Positions 27,387 to 36,654 of a DNA stretch of 64,000 bases are shown here, piece after piece (position 1 is the stretch's first letter; every line of letters starts with the position of its first letter). The notes beneath the pieces are model-generated. The model was not told the DNA's origin. It searched no databases and saw only the letters and a list, made by a program, of their open reading frames with translations. A program made the translations under genes and the position numbers. The stretch is from an uncultured Bacteroidales bacterium (lineage in GTDB: Bacteria; Bacteroidota; Bacteroidia; Bacteroidales; UBA932): the NCBI GenBank assembly GCA_900318445.1, contig ONKO01000001.1, positions 248,001 to 312,000 on the forward strand, read 5' to 3'.

Positions 27387-28589
27387 TTATTCGATGTAGA
27401 TTCCAGTAAAATAGCCGTTGAACGACATGGGATGTTTCCGGTCATTCACTACGAGCAGGTTCTCCTCATGCTCGGTGTCTCCGGTGAGGGCCAGGGCCAG
27501 CGTTCCCTTCCGGTGCTGCACGCAGCGCGGGGTGTGCAGCCGGTAGGACTCGTTGGGAAGGCTCACGCTCACCGTATCCCGTATGGCCAGCACAACGCAG
27601 TCTTCTCCGTCCAGGATGACCACGGCCTGCTCCTTCTCCCGGGCAAAGATGTCTCCCTGGTGGCGGTACAGCATGCTGTGATGGTACAGAAGCGAGTCGG
27701 CATCCCGGATCCAGCTGTGGATATTCCGGTTTTCCTCGTGGAAGCCCTTGATGCCCATGGTGCCGTCTACCGGCGTCAGGCGCATCCCGTGCGCTCCGTC
27801 CGGAAGCGTGAGCGGGGTAAGGTCCTCGTCCCGGATAAAGCACAGGCGTCCGTAGCGGTATTCCAGCCGATAGACAACGCCGTCCATGACGCGGATGTCG
27901 TGCAGCTCGCTGCCCGTGACGGCGGGGATCATTTTCCTGATTTCCCCGCCCTTCATGACCCGGTATTCCCAGATTTCGCTTTCCTCGTCCTTCACGGGCA
28001 GTGCATACGAGTAGTACACGCCGGTTTCGTCCCGGCTCAGGGCTCCGCCTTCCCAGTCGGGGTTGGCGCTCCAGCTGAGAACCATTCCCTGCGGGGAGGA
28101 GAAGACTTCCTGTCCGTTGATGCGATAGGTAAATCCGCCGCCGGGATGCTGTCCCAGCGTGTGCACCTCCCCGCCCGCGACGAGGAACCCCAGGGGCGCC
28201 TCCTCTCCCGGGTAGTCAAAGAAGACATTCCCGTCGCAGGCGATGGTGGTTTTGAAGCCGTCGGTGAACTGGGTCCACAGGTGCCCTTCCTGGAAGGTGT
28301 GCCGGTCGGGCTGCGGCTGGTTTCCCGCGTCCAGCATCCTCAGCGGAGCCGTGTCCTTGAAAAGAACCAGCCTGGCACCCTGGGTTTGCCCCTTCCGCCA
28401 GTTTACCGAATCGGGAAAAACAATGGCCGTGGAGTAGACGCTCCGGGTGTACCGGGCCGTGTCGGGAGGAGACGGCGGGGGAACGCGCCCGCCGCTTCCC
28501 GTACCTTCACGGGCAGGTGTGTCAAAAAGGGGACGCTGGCAGGAAAAAAGAGCGGCCGCCATGAGGAGAAGGTTGAATAGTTTTCGCAT
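27387..28589 (-). CDS. hypothetical lipoprotein, ~400 aa, beta-rich
   Basis: The start MRKLFNLL at 28589 gives a good lipoprotein signal with lipobox ALFSC. A Gly/Pro/Ser-rich linker (~28-45) leads to strand-rich repeats with spaced W, Y and G residues, which would suit a beta-propeller. No catalytic motif is recognised. The gene ends 3 nt before comM on the same strand. Confidence 0.65.
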   Translation of the reverse strand: MRKLFNLLLMAAALFSCQRPLFDTPAREGTGSGGRVPPPSPPDTARYTRSVYSTAIVFPDSVNWRKGQTQGARLVLFKDTAPLRMLDAGNQPQPDRHTFQEGHLWTQFTDGFKTTIACDGNVFFDYPGEEAPLGFLVAGGEVHTLGQHPGGGFTYRINGQEVFSSPQGMVLSWSANPDWEGGALSRDETGVYYSYALPVKDEESEIWEYRVMKGGEIRKMIPAVTGSELHDIRVMDGVVYRLEYRYGRLCFIRDEDLTPLTLPDGAHGMRLTPVDGTMGIKGFHEENRNIHSWIRDADSLLYHHSMLYRHQGDIFAREKEQAVVILDGEDCVVLAIRDTVSVSLPNESYRLHTPRCVQHRKGTLALALTGDTEHEENLLVVNDRKHPMSFNGYFTGIYIE

Positions 28590-28705
28590 AGAGCAGCACA
28601 TTTTTATGCCGCCAAGGTGGGAAAAGTGTTTGGAATAATTGCAATGTGGCTAAAAAATAGTGTGGTTTTAGCTGCTTTTTGTTATGTTTTGACCGATTTG
28701 TGGCG

Positions 28706-28713
28706 TATCTTTG
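28706..28713 (+). promoter_or_regulatory. -7 box TATCTTTG for ispE
   Basis: Exact TAnnTTTG with 5 nt before the ispE ATG at 28719. An upstream in-frame extension from 28617 would run through this box, so the later start is preferred. Confidence 0.7.
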
Positions 28714-28718
28714 CCTCC

Positions 28719-29552
28719 ATGATCTCTAATCCGAACGTAAAAATCAACCTGGGACTCAACGTTCTCCGGAAGCGGGAGGACGGATTTCACGACCTGGAAA
28801 CGCTTTTCATCCCCTATCCCGGCCTCTCCGACTGCCTGGAAATTATTACCGGGGAAGACTGGTCCCGCACCCTGGCAGGGCTTAAGGAAAAGTACGGAAA
28901 ACTTACGCAGGCCGTGTCGCCGGACGGAAAACTCCTCATTACCATCGCCCGCGCGGAAGGCGTGGACTGGGACCCGCTGAAGGACCTCACGGCAAGGGCC
29001 TACGCCCTGCTTGCAGAAGATCATGACCTCCCGCCCATGAAGATTTTCCTGGAGAAGCGCTCCCCGGTGGGCGCGGGGCTGGGTGGAGGAAGTGCCGATG
29101 CCGCCTTTGCGCTCAGAATGATCTCGGAGCTGGGCGGGCTGGGCCTTGACGACAAGGCGCTGGCCGGCTATGCCGCCCGCCTCGGAAGCGACTGCGCCTT
29201 CTTTATTTACAACCGGCCCATGCTGGGAACCGGCCGCGGAGAGGTGCTGGAGCCCTTTGAGGTGGACCTGACCGGTTATCGGCTGGAAGTATTTATCCCG
29301 GAGGGAGTAGCGGTCTCTACCGCCGACGCCTATCGCGGCATTGTTCCCGGCGTGCCTGAAAAGCCGCTGCGGCAAGTGTTGGCACAGGATATTTCCACCT
29401 GGAAGGAAGACCTTCGCAATGACTTCGAGGCCACGGTTTTCCAGAAGTATCCCGCGCTTTCGACGGTCAAGGACATGCTCTATGGACGCGGCGCGGTCTA
29501 CGCTGCCATGAGCGGCAGCGGAAGTGCTTTCTTCGGAATATATAAAGATTAG
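28719..29552 (+). CDS. ispE: 4-diphosphocytidyl-2-C-methyl-D-erythritol kinase
   Basis: IspE phosphorylates CDP-ME in the non-mevalonate (MEP) isoprenoid pathway. The 277-residue GHMP kinase has NPNVKINLGLNVLRKREDG at the N-terminus, the ATP-binding PVGAGLGGGSADAAFAL, and the C-terminal MSGSGSAFFGIY. The 3' end overlaps the convergent EnvC-like gene by 4 nt. Confidence 0.95.
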   Translation: MISNPNVKINLGLNVLRKREDGFHDLETLFIPYPGLSDCLEIITGEDWSRTLAGLKEKYGKLTQAVSPDGKLLITIARAEGVDWDPLKDLTARAYALLAEDHDLPPMKIFLEKRSPVGAGLGGGSADAAFALRMISELGGLGLDDKALAGYAARLGSDCAFFIYNRPMLGTGRGEVLEPFEVDLTGYRLEVFIPEGVAVSTADAYRGIVPGVPEKPLRQVLAQDISTWKEDLRNDFEATVFQKYPALSTVKDMLYGRGAVYAAMSGSGSAFFGIYKD

Positions 29553-30766
29553 TACCTGAGCCAGCCCTCCGGATTCTGGGGGGTGCTGCCCTTCCACAGT
29601 TCAAAGTGGAAGAGGTCTTCTCCGCCGATGGTGTCTACCGTTCCCACCACCTGGCCGGTGGTGACGTTCTCGCCCACCTTGACGGATACGCTCCTGAGCT
29701 TGCTGTACAGTGTGAAATACGCGCCGTGATTGACCAGCACGCACTGGTTGTAGCCGGGCAGCACCACAATCTGCGTCACTTTTCCGTTGAAGACGGCTTT
29801 GGCCTGGGCTCCCGGGCGTACGGCCAGCGTGACGCCGTTGTTCTGCGGCAGTTCCACGTTGGTATAGACGGGATGGTGGTGTTTGCCGAAGTGCTCCACG
29901 ATGGCGCCTTCCACCGGCCAGGGCAGACGCCCCTTGTTGGCGGCAAACTCATTGGACAGCTTGGTGTCTACGGCCGTAGAGGTGGTTTTCCCGCCAGACG
30001 ACTTCTTGCCGGATGCTCCCTTGGAGGCCTTCTGGCTCTCCTGCCGGATGAGGTCTGCGATCTTCCGGTTCAGTGCCTCTTTCTGGCGGTTTTTCTCCTG
30101 CAGTTCCCGCTGGAATTTCTTGCGGTCTTTGCTCAGCTGGTTCACCAGCTTGTTGGCATCGGCCTCTTCTCCCCTCAGGCGCGAGCGTTCGCCCACTACC
30201 TTCTTCCGCATGGCGGCCTCCTCTTTCCGGAGCCCGTCCAGCCGCTCTTTTTCCACCGCCAGACGGGCCGATGTCTCCCGGATGCGGAGGGCCTGCGTGC
30301 TCAGCTGGGCGCTCATCCCGCGCAGGTATCCGGCGCGCTTGAGGCCCTGGCCGATGGATTCGCTGGAGAGGATGTACATGTACCACAGGCGGCTGTCACG
30401 GTTCTTGTAGGCCCCGCGGATGAGGCGGCCATAGTAGTAGGAAAGGGTGTCGTGGCGCTGCTGCAGCCGGTTCATCTCCTTCTGGACCACGGCGATGGAG
30501 TCGTCGAGGACTGCCAGGGTCTGGTCGCAGCCCGCAATGAGTTTTTCCCGGGCCTTGATCTTGCTCCTCAGGAGCGACAGGCTGGAAAGGGCTGCGCTTT
30601 TGTTTTTGGAATTCTGCTCCAGTTTGCGGTTGAGGAGCGCAATGTCCTTCTCCAGCTGGGCACGCTGGCTTTCCAGCTTTTTCATGCTGGTTTTCTGGCC
30701 TGCCGCCGGAAGGGCGCAGACGGCGAGAAGGGCCAGTATTGTGAGCAGTTTTCTCATTCTCATCAC
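29549..30766 (-). CDS. EnvC/NlpD-type murein hydrolase activator with degenerate LytM domain
   Basis: A signal peptide is followed by a long coiled coil (~25-260) and a C-terminal M23/LytM domain (~290-405, from NGVTLAVRPG). In active LytM peptidases the last motif is HxHFE. Here it reads DLFHFELW, so the first His of the HxH pair is replaced and zinc cannot be held normally. That fits EnvC-like activators, which switch on cell-wall amidases at division rather than cut murein. It overlaps the upstream TPR gene by 4 nt. Confidence 0.88.
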   Translation of the reverse strand: MMRMRKLLTILALLAVCALPAAGQKTSMKKLESQRAQLEKDIALLNRKLEQNSKNKSAALSSLSLLRSKIKAREKLIAGCDQTLAVLDDSIAVVQKEMNRLQQRHDTLSYYYGRLIRGAYKNRDSRLWYMYILSSESIGQGLKRAGYLRGMSAQLSTQALRIRETSARLAVEKERLDGLRKEEAAMRKKVVGERSRLRGEEADANKLVNQLSKDRKKFQRELQEKNRQKEALNRKIADLIRQESQKASKGASGKKSSGGKTTSTAVDTKLSNEFAANKGRLPWPVEGAIVEHFGKHHHPVYTNVELPQNNGVTLAVRPGAQAKAVFNGKVTQIVVLPGYNQCVLVNHGAYFTLYSKLRSVSVKVGENVTTGQVVGTVDTIGGEDLFHFELWKGSTPQNPEGWLRY

Positions 30767-32388
30767 TGCGAGACGCGTTTGGCCATGTTGCGGTAGAGCT
30801 GGGCCGAGTCGGTTTCCCCGAGCGCCTCCAGCACGGTGGCGTAGTGCTCCAGGATAACGGCGCTCTCCTTGCCTCCGTACAGCATGGCGTGCTTGAAGAA
30901 CGGCTTGGCCTCCAGGTCGCGGCCCAGAAGGTGCAGAATCCAGGCAAAGGTGTCCAGGTAGGTTGCGTTGTCGGGCTCGGCCTCGATGGTCTTCCGGGAC
31001 ATGTTGTAGGCTTTCTTGAGCTTTTTGCCCTCGAGACTCAGGTAATAGGCGTAATTGTTGAGGACGGGCGCATAGGCCGGGTTAATCTTGAGCGCCTTGT
31101 CGTAGGCTTTGAAAGCTCCTTTCGCGTCCCCTTTTGAATGCATGGCATCTCCCATCATGGCCCAGGCGCCAAGGCACAGGTCCTTGTCCTTGGGGAAGCG
31201 GGAAATGAGATACTGGCTGTTTGCAATGACGGCGTCGTAGTCCTTGAGCTCATAGCTGGCCATGTTGGCGTAATCGAGGAAGGCCAGTTCATGGAAACGC
31301 TCGTAGCCCACCATGGCGCGCTGCCGCAGTTCCTCCCACTTTTTCTGCAGCGAGAGATACTGCACGTAGGCGGCCGTCTGGCCCAGGCTCTCCGGGGCGA
31401 TATCGGCCGATGCCTTCAGCCACTTGCCGGCTTCCTCCGTCCTTCCCGTCGCGTAGTAATAGGTGCCCGCGGAGGTGAGGATGGTGGTGTCGGCGGGGTG
31501 CGTGGATGCCGCCAGGACTACCAGCGAGTCAAATCCGGCGCGGTGAAGCTGCAAAATCTTGGGGTCTATGGTGCGGGTGATGCTTCCGATGTACATGCTC
31601 TTGCTGGAAACCGGTACATCCAGCGAGGAAAAGAACGGTTTCACCGTCTTGAAATAGTCGGAATAGCGGCGCTGGTGGCGGTGCACTTCCCCGAGGCCCA
31701 GAAGGGCGGGGACGTAGCTGCTGTCCAGCGAAAGCGCTTCTTCATAGCGCACCTGTGCCAGGGAGTCCCGGTACTCATTGAGGTAGTAGTCTCCGGTAAC
31801 GGACAGAAGGGCGGGTGAGGAATACTCGCGGTTGAACTTTTCCAGCTCTTCCACGGCTTCTTCCTGGCGTCCCATGGCCGACAGCACTTCATAGCGGGTG
31901 CGGACGACTTCTTCGGAGAGGCCCCGCTGCTTTTCGATATCGTCGAGGGCGCTGAGCGCCTTTTCGAATTCCTTGCGGTTCAGATAGATGTCCAGCAGTT
32001 CATAGACGGAGTTGGCATTGTCCGGAAAATCTTTGGCGAGAGCTTCGTATAGGGCGATGCCTTCCTCGGTTTTTCCGTGCATCAGGCACAGGCGGGCCAG
32101 CATGCGGCGATACCAGTAGTTGCCGCCGTCGAGGCTTACGGCTTTTCGCAGGGATTCCTCGGCGCCGTCCAGATCCTGGGATACGGTCTGGGTGAGGGCG
32201 AGGTAGTACCAGACGCCGTCGTTTTCGGGGGCGGCCACCGACAGGGTTTTCAAGATAGCCTGTGCACGGGCGGTCTGTCCGTCGCTATATAGCTGAACGG
32301 CATCTACCAAATTGGCCTCTACCGATTGGGCAGAGGCAGAAATCGCAAAGGCAAATGCCAGAAACAGGGATAAGAGGAGTCTTTTCAC
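30763..32388 (-). CDS. periplasmic TPR-repeat protein, GTG start
   Basis: The protein (~541 aa) has a signal peptide (VKRLLLSLFLAFAFAISASA read from GTG at 32388) and then about a dozen tetratricopeptide repeats (for example GDAKGAFKAYDKALKINPAYAPVLNNYAYYL). The GTG start is chosen because it gives the signal peptide and because TATTTTTG ends 5 nt before it; an ATG 16 codons upstream would put the promoter inside the gene. TPR arrays hold protein partners. Coupling to the EnvC-like gene suggests an envelope role. Confidence 0.85.
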   Translation of the reverse strand: MKRLLLSLFLAFAFAISASAQSVEANLVDAVQLYSDGQTARAQAILKTLSVAAPENDGVWYYLALTQTVSQDLDGAEESLRKAVSLDGGNYWYRRMLARLCLMHGKTEEGIALYEALAKDFPDNANSVYELLDIYLNRKEFEKALSALDDIEKQRGLSEEVVRTRYEVLSAMGRQEEAVEELEKFNREYSSPALLSVTGDYYLNEYRDSLAQVRYEEALSLDSSYVPALLGLGEVHRHQRRYSDYFKTVKPFFSSLDVPVSSKSMYIGSITRTIDPKILQLHRAGFDSLVVLAASTHPADTTILTSAGTYYYATGRTEEAGKWLKASADIAPESLGQTAAYVQYLSLQKKWEELRQRAMVGYERFHELAFLDYANMASYELKDYDAVIANSQYLISRFPKDKDLCLGAWAMMGDAMHSKGDAKGAFKAYDKALKINPAYAPVLNNYAYYLSLEGKKLKKAYNMSRKTIEAEPDNATYLDTFAWILHLLGRDLEAKPFFKHAMLYGGKESAVILEHYATVLEALGETDSAQLYRNMAKRVSQ

Positions 32389-32393
32389 AGTTG

Positions 32394-32401
32394 CAAAAAT
32401 A
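32394..32401 (-). promoter_or_regulatory. -7 box TATTTTTG for the TPR/EnvC pair
   Basis: Exact TAnnTTTG on the minus strand, 5 nt from the GTG start at 32388. It lies in the divergent gap with the sigma-factor gene. Confidence 0.6.
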
Positions 32402-32450
32402 CGGGAATTTTTCCAAATTTGTATTTCAGAATACACAAATTCCGGACCTT

Positions 32451-33002
32451 TTGAAACGTTTTTGGCCCAAACTGCATCTTATTAGTCGGACAAAGGAAGA
32501 TTCTTCCCCCGATGCTTCGTCTTCGCCGGAGCAGATTTATTCTGCCCTGGCGCCTAAGATGATGGCGGTATGCATGCGTTATATGGGCAGCCGCGAAGAT
32601 GCCGAAGACGTTCTTCAGGAGGGTTTTATCACTTTGTTCAGTAAGCTGGACAGCTATCAGGGAACGGGTTCCTTCGAGGGCTGGGCGCGAAAGATCTTTG
32701 TCAATACTGCACTGATGCATCTCAGAAAGACAGACGCCCTGGGCCTGAGCGACGACATCACCGAGGCCCGCGGCCTTTTCACGGAAGAGGCTACGCCGCT
32801 TCAGAAAATGGGTTACAAGGAACTGATGCGCATGATTGAGGCGCTGCCGCCCGACGCCAGGACGGTTTTCAATATGTATGTGATAGAGGGCTATTCCCAT
32901 AAGGAAATCGCCGAGCAGCTGGGATGCACGGAAGCTACGTCACGCTCCAAGTTGCAGCGTGCGCGGCTGAGGCTGCAGGAAATGATAAATGAGAACAAAT
33001 GA
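32451..33002 (+). CDS. ECF-type RNA polymerase sigma factor
   Basis: Region 2 (YSALAPKMMAVCMRYMGSREDAEDVLQEGF, with the DAEDVLQE motif) and region 4 (YKELMRMIEALPPDARTVFNMYVIEGYSHKEIAEQLG) are clear. The start is uncertain: no ATG lies at the right place, and a TTG at 32451 (LKRFWPK) gives a family-like ~183-residue protein. An ATG far upstream would overlap the divergent gene's promoter and coding start. It overlaps the next gene by 4 nt, the usual sigma/anti-sigma arrangement. Confidence 0.82.
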   Translation: MKRFWPKLHLISRTKEDSSPDASSSPEQIYSALAPKMMAVCMRYMGSREDAEDVLQEGFITLFSKLDSYQGTGSFEGWARKIFVNTALMHLRKTDALGLSDDITEARGLFTEEATPLQKMGYKELMRMIEALPPDARTVFNMYVIEGYSHKEIAEQLGCTEATSRSKLQRARLRLQEMINENK

Positions 33003-34135
33003 CAGAAACTGAATTTGATAAATATGTAAAGGACCTCCTGTACAATGCACAGGAGGAGGTCTCTCCCAGAGTATGGGAAGGCGTGGCGGCGGGGCTTCCC
33101 GCCAGGCGCCGCGTGGTTCCGTTCTGGGGATGGGCTGCTACGGTGGCGGCTTCTGCCGCAGCCGTCGTTGCGGCCGTTGTCCTGCTTCATACGGCATCTT
33201 CATCGGCCGTTTCACTGTCTACATCGGCCCTGACGGCCCCTGTGGCCGCTGTCTATACTCCGGTCGAGGTATATGAGCTGCCCATGGCGCCGGTCAGGAA
33301 GCAGCCACAGCCCGTGGAGCAGCGCGTCGCTGTCCGGGAGGAGGCCATCCCGTCCGTATCCCTGCTTTCGGGCCGGGTAGAGGCTGCCGCCCCCGGTGCG
33401 CTTCGTCAGAGAAAAATGCAGGCTGCCGCCCGGCTCATGGATCTTCTGGCCTTTTCTGAGGACCATCCGCAGCTTTCCGGGCGCGGCCTGTCGCTGGTTG
33501 CCGACGGCTCCCTGCAGGGAAACCAGCGGGGGAACATCGGCTCGGGCTCTTTCCGCAGGCCTTTCAGCGCGCCTCCCGTGGGAGTCGGTGAAGGTATCTA
33601 CAACGAAACCCCCGAGACCAGTTTCATGCTGCCTTTCTCCGTCGGCCTGGGTGTCCGTTACAATTTCACCAGCCGGTGGGCCGTGGGAACGGGAATCCGC
33701 TATACCAACCTGAGCCGCACGTTCGTGGCCGACTTCGTGTCCCGGGACGGAATCATTGTGCCCCAGACCGATATCGACAACCACCAGCACTGGTTCGGCA
33801 TTCCGGTCAACCTGTACTATGACATCGTGAACACGGGCCGCTGGCGCGTGCATGCCTTTGCGGGCGGTGCTGCAGAGCTTCTCATGGCCAACAGCTTCCT
33901 CATCCATTATTCCCCGAAGGACCTGCACTATGAACGGAAGGGGACGGTGCCGCAGTGGTCGGTTGCTGCCGGCCTGGGTGTGGAGTTTCGCGTGACGTCC
34001 CGTGTGGGTCTTTACATCGACCCCCATTTCCGGTATTATTTCGACGCAGGGCAGCAGCCGCGTTCGCTGCGGACCATCCAGCCGCTCCGCTTTGACATTG
34101 AGGCGGGTATCCGGTTCAGTTTCGGGCGGCAGTAG
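32999..34135 (+). CDS. anti-sigma-like N-terminus joined to an outer-membrane beta-barrel
   Basis: Residues 1-40 are charged and cytoplasmic-like (EFDKYVKDLLYNAQEEVSPRVWEG), one membrane helix follows (~41-66), then a Ser/Ala/Pro-rich linker, and the last ~180 residues are an OmpA/porin-type beta-barrel (PFSVGLGVRYNFTSRWAVGTGIRYT to FDIEAGIRFSFGRQ). The order matches Bacteroidetes proteins encoded after ECF sigma genes. The N-terminal part would hold the sigma factor at the inner membrane; how an inner-membrane helix and a barrel coexist is unclear. Both genes overlap. Confidence 0.75.
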   Translation: MTETEFDKYVKDLLYNAQEEVSPRVWEGVAAGLPARRRVVPFWGWAATVAASAAAVVAAVVLLHTASSSAVSLSTSALTAPVAAVYTPVEVYELPMAPVRKQPQPVEQRVAVREEAIPSVSLLSGRVEAAAPGALRQRKMQAAARLMDLLAFSEDHPQLSGRGLSLVADGSLQGNQRGNIGSGSFRRPFSAPPVGVGEGIYNETPETSFMLPFSVGLGVRYNFTSRWAVGTGIRYTNLSRTFVADFVSRDGIIVPQTDIDNHQHWFGIPVNLYYDIVNTGRWRVHAFAGGAAELLMANSFLIHYSPKDLHYERKGTVPQWSVAAGLGVEFRVTSRVGLYIDPHFRYYFDAGQQPRSLRTIQPLRFDIEAGIRFSFGRQ

Positions 34136-34216
34136 GCTCTCTGTGTTGAAAACCCGGGCGCCCGCGAAACAATTCGGTTTCCCCTGGGCGGCCCATCTTT
34201 AGATAATCACGGCCCT

Positions 34217-34256
34217 GGGCTCGTTAATGCAGTAATTAACAGGCCCGGAGCTTTTT
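34217..34256 (+). terminator. probable terminator after the sigma/barrel pair
   Basis: GGGC...GTTAAT (34217-34228) pairs with ATTAAC...GCCC (34235-34246) around a 6-nt loop, followed within a few bases by a T-run. The GTTAAT/ATTAAC palindrome could instead be an operator for nrdD, which starts 109 nt downstream. The rest of the 34136-34364 gap also contains a GAAAC/GTTTC hairpin near 34169, and nothing coding. Confidence 0.5.
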
Positions 34257-34307
34257 CTGTTGATAACTTTTTTCGCTGAAACTGTGGGAAAGTTGGACGA
34301 CAAAATC

Positions 34308-34315
34308 TATCTTTG
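34308..34315 (+). promoter_or_regulatory. -7 box TATCTTTG for nrdD
   Basis: Exact TAnnTTTG followed by a ~49-nt leader to the nrdD ATG. This gene has a real 5' leader, unlike several neighbours. Confidence 0.65.
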
Positions 34316-34364
34316 TTCGCGTGGCTTATCTATTACCTTAACTAAACACTGAAACTATTGCCCT

Positions 34365-36575
34365 ATGGTCAAGCGTGTACTCAAGCGCGACGGACGTCGT
34401 GTGGATTTTAACAACCAAAAGATCGTAGCCGCCATCCTCAAAGCGATGGACGTAACCGAAGGTGGTGAGGACATTGTCCTCGCAGCCCAGATTGCACAGG
34501 ATATCTCCAAACTGGACAAGGAGGAGATGACCGTGGAGGAAATTCAGGACGTGGTGGAGAACCACCTTATGAACAGCCCCCGCCAGGAAGTCGCCAAGGA
34601 GTACATTCGTTACCGTAACAAGCGCAACATTGCCCGTAAGGCCAAGACCAACGAGATTTTCGAGACCATCATCGACGCGCAGGCCAACGATATCACCCGT
34701 GAAAACGCCAACATGAATGCCGACACTCCTGCCGGCATGATGATGAAGTTTGCCTCGGAGGCTACCAAGAGCTACGTGGACGAGTGCCTCCTGAGCGATC
34801 CCGTCCGTGAGGCCGTGGCCGGCAACTATATCCATATCCACGACAAGGATTACTATCCCACCAAGAGCCTTACCTGCATCCAGCACCCGCTGGACAAGAT
34901 TCTCAACTGCGGTCTCAAGGCCGGTCACGGGGAGTCCCGTCCCGCCAAGCGCATCGAGACGGCCAGCGTGCTGGCCTGCATTTCCATGGAAACCGTCCAG
35001 AACGAGATGCACGGCGGCCAGGCCATTCCGGCTTTCGATTTCTATCTGGCTCCTTTCGTGCGCAAGACCTTTGAGGAGGAGATTGACAAGGTGAGCGAAA
35101 TGGAGAACGTGGACTACAGTTTCCTCAAGCCGGCTCCCATCGACGACTATATCAAGCGGGACCTGGTGGGCCTTCAGGGTAAGGAGCGCGCCATGCAGCA
35201 CGCGATCAACCAGACCGTCAACCGGGTGCACCAGTCCATGGAGGCATTCGTGCACAATATGAATACCATCCACAGCCGTGGCGGCAACCAGGTGGTGTTC
35301 TCTTCCATCAACTACGGAACCGACACGTCGGCCGAGGGCCGCTGCATCATCCGTGAAATCCTCAATACCACTTACGAGGGCGTGGGCAACGGTTCCACCG
35401 CCATTTTCCCCATCCAGATCTGGAAGAAAAAGCGCGGCGTTTCCTACCTCCCCGAGGATCCCAACTATGACCTTTACAAGTTTGCCTGCAAGGTAAGCGC
35501 CCGCCGTTTCTTCCCCAACTTCCTCAATCTGGATGCATCCTTCAACCAGGACGATGCCTGGAAGGCCGACGATCCCCGCCGCTATGAGCACGAGGTGGCC
35601 ACCATGGGCTGCCGCACGCGCGTGTACGGCAACAAGTTCGGCCCCAAGACGTCCATCGGCCGCGGCAACCTCAGTTTCACTACCATCAATATCGTGAAGC
35701 TGGCCATCGAAGCCATGAAGGAAGAGCAGGATAAGACCAAACGCCTGCAGGTGTTCTTCCAGAAGCTGGACTGGGCGCTGGACATTGCTGCCCGTCAGCT
35801 CAACGAGCGCTTCGAGTTCCAGAAGACGGCTCTCAAGAAGCAGTTCCCGCTCCTGATGGCGGGCCTGTGGCTGGGCAGCGAGAAGCTGGACGACAACGAC
35901 CCTATCGAGCCGGTGCTCAACCAGGGAACGCTATCCATCGGCTTCATCGGCCTGGCCGAGTGCCTTATCGCGCTCATCGGCAAGCATCACGGTGAAAGCG
36001 AGGAGGCGCAGGAGCTGGGCCTTCGCATTGTGGCGCACATGGCGGAGAAGATCAATGGCTATGCGGAGACCTATCAGCATAACTTTACCTTCCTGGCAAC
36101 GCCTGCCGAGGGCTTGTCCGGCAAGTTTACCAAGCGGGACAAGAAGACCTTCGGCATCTTGCCCGGCATTACCGACAAGGATTACTACACCAACTCCAGC
36201 CATATTCCTGTGTACTACAAGTGCTCCCCGGAGCATAAGGCCAAGATTGAAGGCCCTTACCACAAGTATGAGAACGCCGGCCACATCTTCTATGTGGAGG
36301 TGGACGGAGACGCCACGCACAACCCCGAGGCCATCATGCGAATCGTGGACCTCATGGATAAGTACGACGTAGGTTACGGCTCCGTGAACCACAACCGCAA
36401 CCGCTGCATGGACTGCGGCTACGAGAACGCCGAAAAGAATCTCACCGAGTGCCCGCACTGCCATGGCCATCACATTGACACCCTGCAGCGCATCACCGGT
36501 TACCTGGTAGGTACTACCGACCGCTGGAACTCCGGCAAGCTCGCAGAGCTCAAGGACCGCGTAGTGCACGAATAG
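34365..36575 (+). CDS. nrdD: anaerobic ribonucleoside-triphosphate reductase
   Basis: NrdD reduces NTPs to dNTPs without oxygen using a glycyl radical. The 736-residue protein has an ATP-cone (~1-90, KRVLKRDGRRVDFNNQKI), the catalytic barrel, a zinc site CMDCGY...CPHCHG near the end, and the glycyl-radical segment around RITGYLVGTTDRWNSGK. The activating enzyme gene nrdG lies 79 nt downstream. The pair supports an anaerobic lifestyle. Confidence 0.96.
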   Translation: MVKRVLKRDGRRVDFNNQKIVAAILKAMDVTEGGEDIVLAAQIAQDISKLDKEEMTVEEIQDVVENHLMNSPRQEVAKEYIRYRNKRNIARKAKTNEIFETIIDAQANDITRENANMNADTPAGMMMKFASEATKSYVDECLLSDPVREAVAGNYIHIHDKDYYPTKSLTCIQHPLDKILNCGLKAGHGESRPAKRIETASVLACISMETVQNEMHGGQAIPAFDFYLAPFVRKTFEEEIDKVSEMENVDYSFLKPAPIDDYIKRDLVGLQGKERAMQHAINQTVNRVHQSMEAFVHNMNTIHSRGGNQVVFSSINYGTDTSAEGRCIIREILNTTYEGVGNGSTAIFPIQIWKKKRGVSYLPEDPNYDLYKFACKVSARRFFPNFLNLDASFNQDDAWKADDPRRYEHEVATMGCRTRVYGNKFGPKTSIGRGNLSFTTINIVKLAIEAMKEEQDKTKRLQVFFQKLDWALDIAARQLNERFEFQKTALKKQFPLLMAGLWLGSEKLDDNDPIEPVLNQGTLSIGFIGLAECLIALIGKHHGESEEAQELGLRIVAHMAEKINGYAETYQHNFTFLATPAEGLSGKFTKRDKKTFGILPGITDKDYYTNSSHIPVYYKCSPEHKAKIEGPYHKYENAGHIFYVEVDGDATHNPEAIMRIVDLMDKYDVGYGSVNHNRNRCMDCGYENAEKNLTECPHCHGHHIDTLQRITGYLVGTTDRWNSGKLAELKDRVVHE

Positions 36576-36626
36576 CCTGGCGGCTATTGTGCCCAGAGGG
36601 CTCTCTACGTTACCCCTCCCCGAAAC

Positions 36627-36645
36627 CCCCTCCCTCGGGGAGGGG
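36627..36645. other. GC-rich hairpin between nrdD and nrdG
   Basis: CCCCTCCC (36627-36634) and GGGAGGGG (36638-36645) form a perfect 8-bp stem with a 3-nt loop 10 nt before the nrdG start. It is followed by CTTTT, too few T residues to call it a strong terminator. It may slow transcription or shield the nrdG start. Confidence 0.5.
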
Positions 36646-36654
36646 ACTTTTCAT

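Noticed and set aside
26541-28580. 679-residue frame opposite comM and the lipoprotein gene
   Set aside because: It spans two genes on the other strand that have domain motifs or a signal peptide, and has no domain of its own.
28617-28718. Longer ispE N-terminus with a hydrophobic segment
   Set aside because: The region contains the TATCTTTG box and does not match IspE; the start at 28719 gives the family N-terminus.
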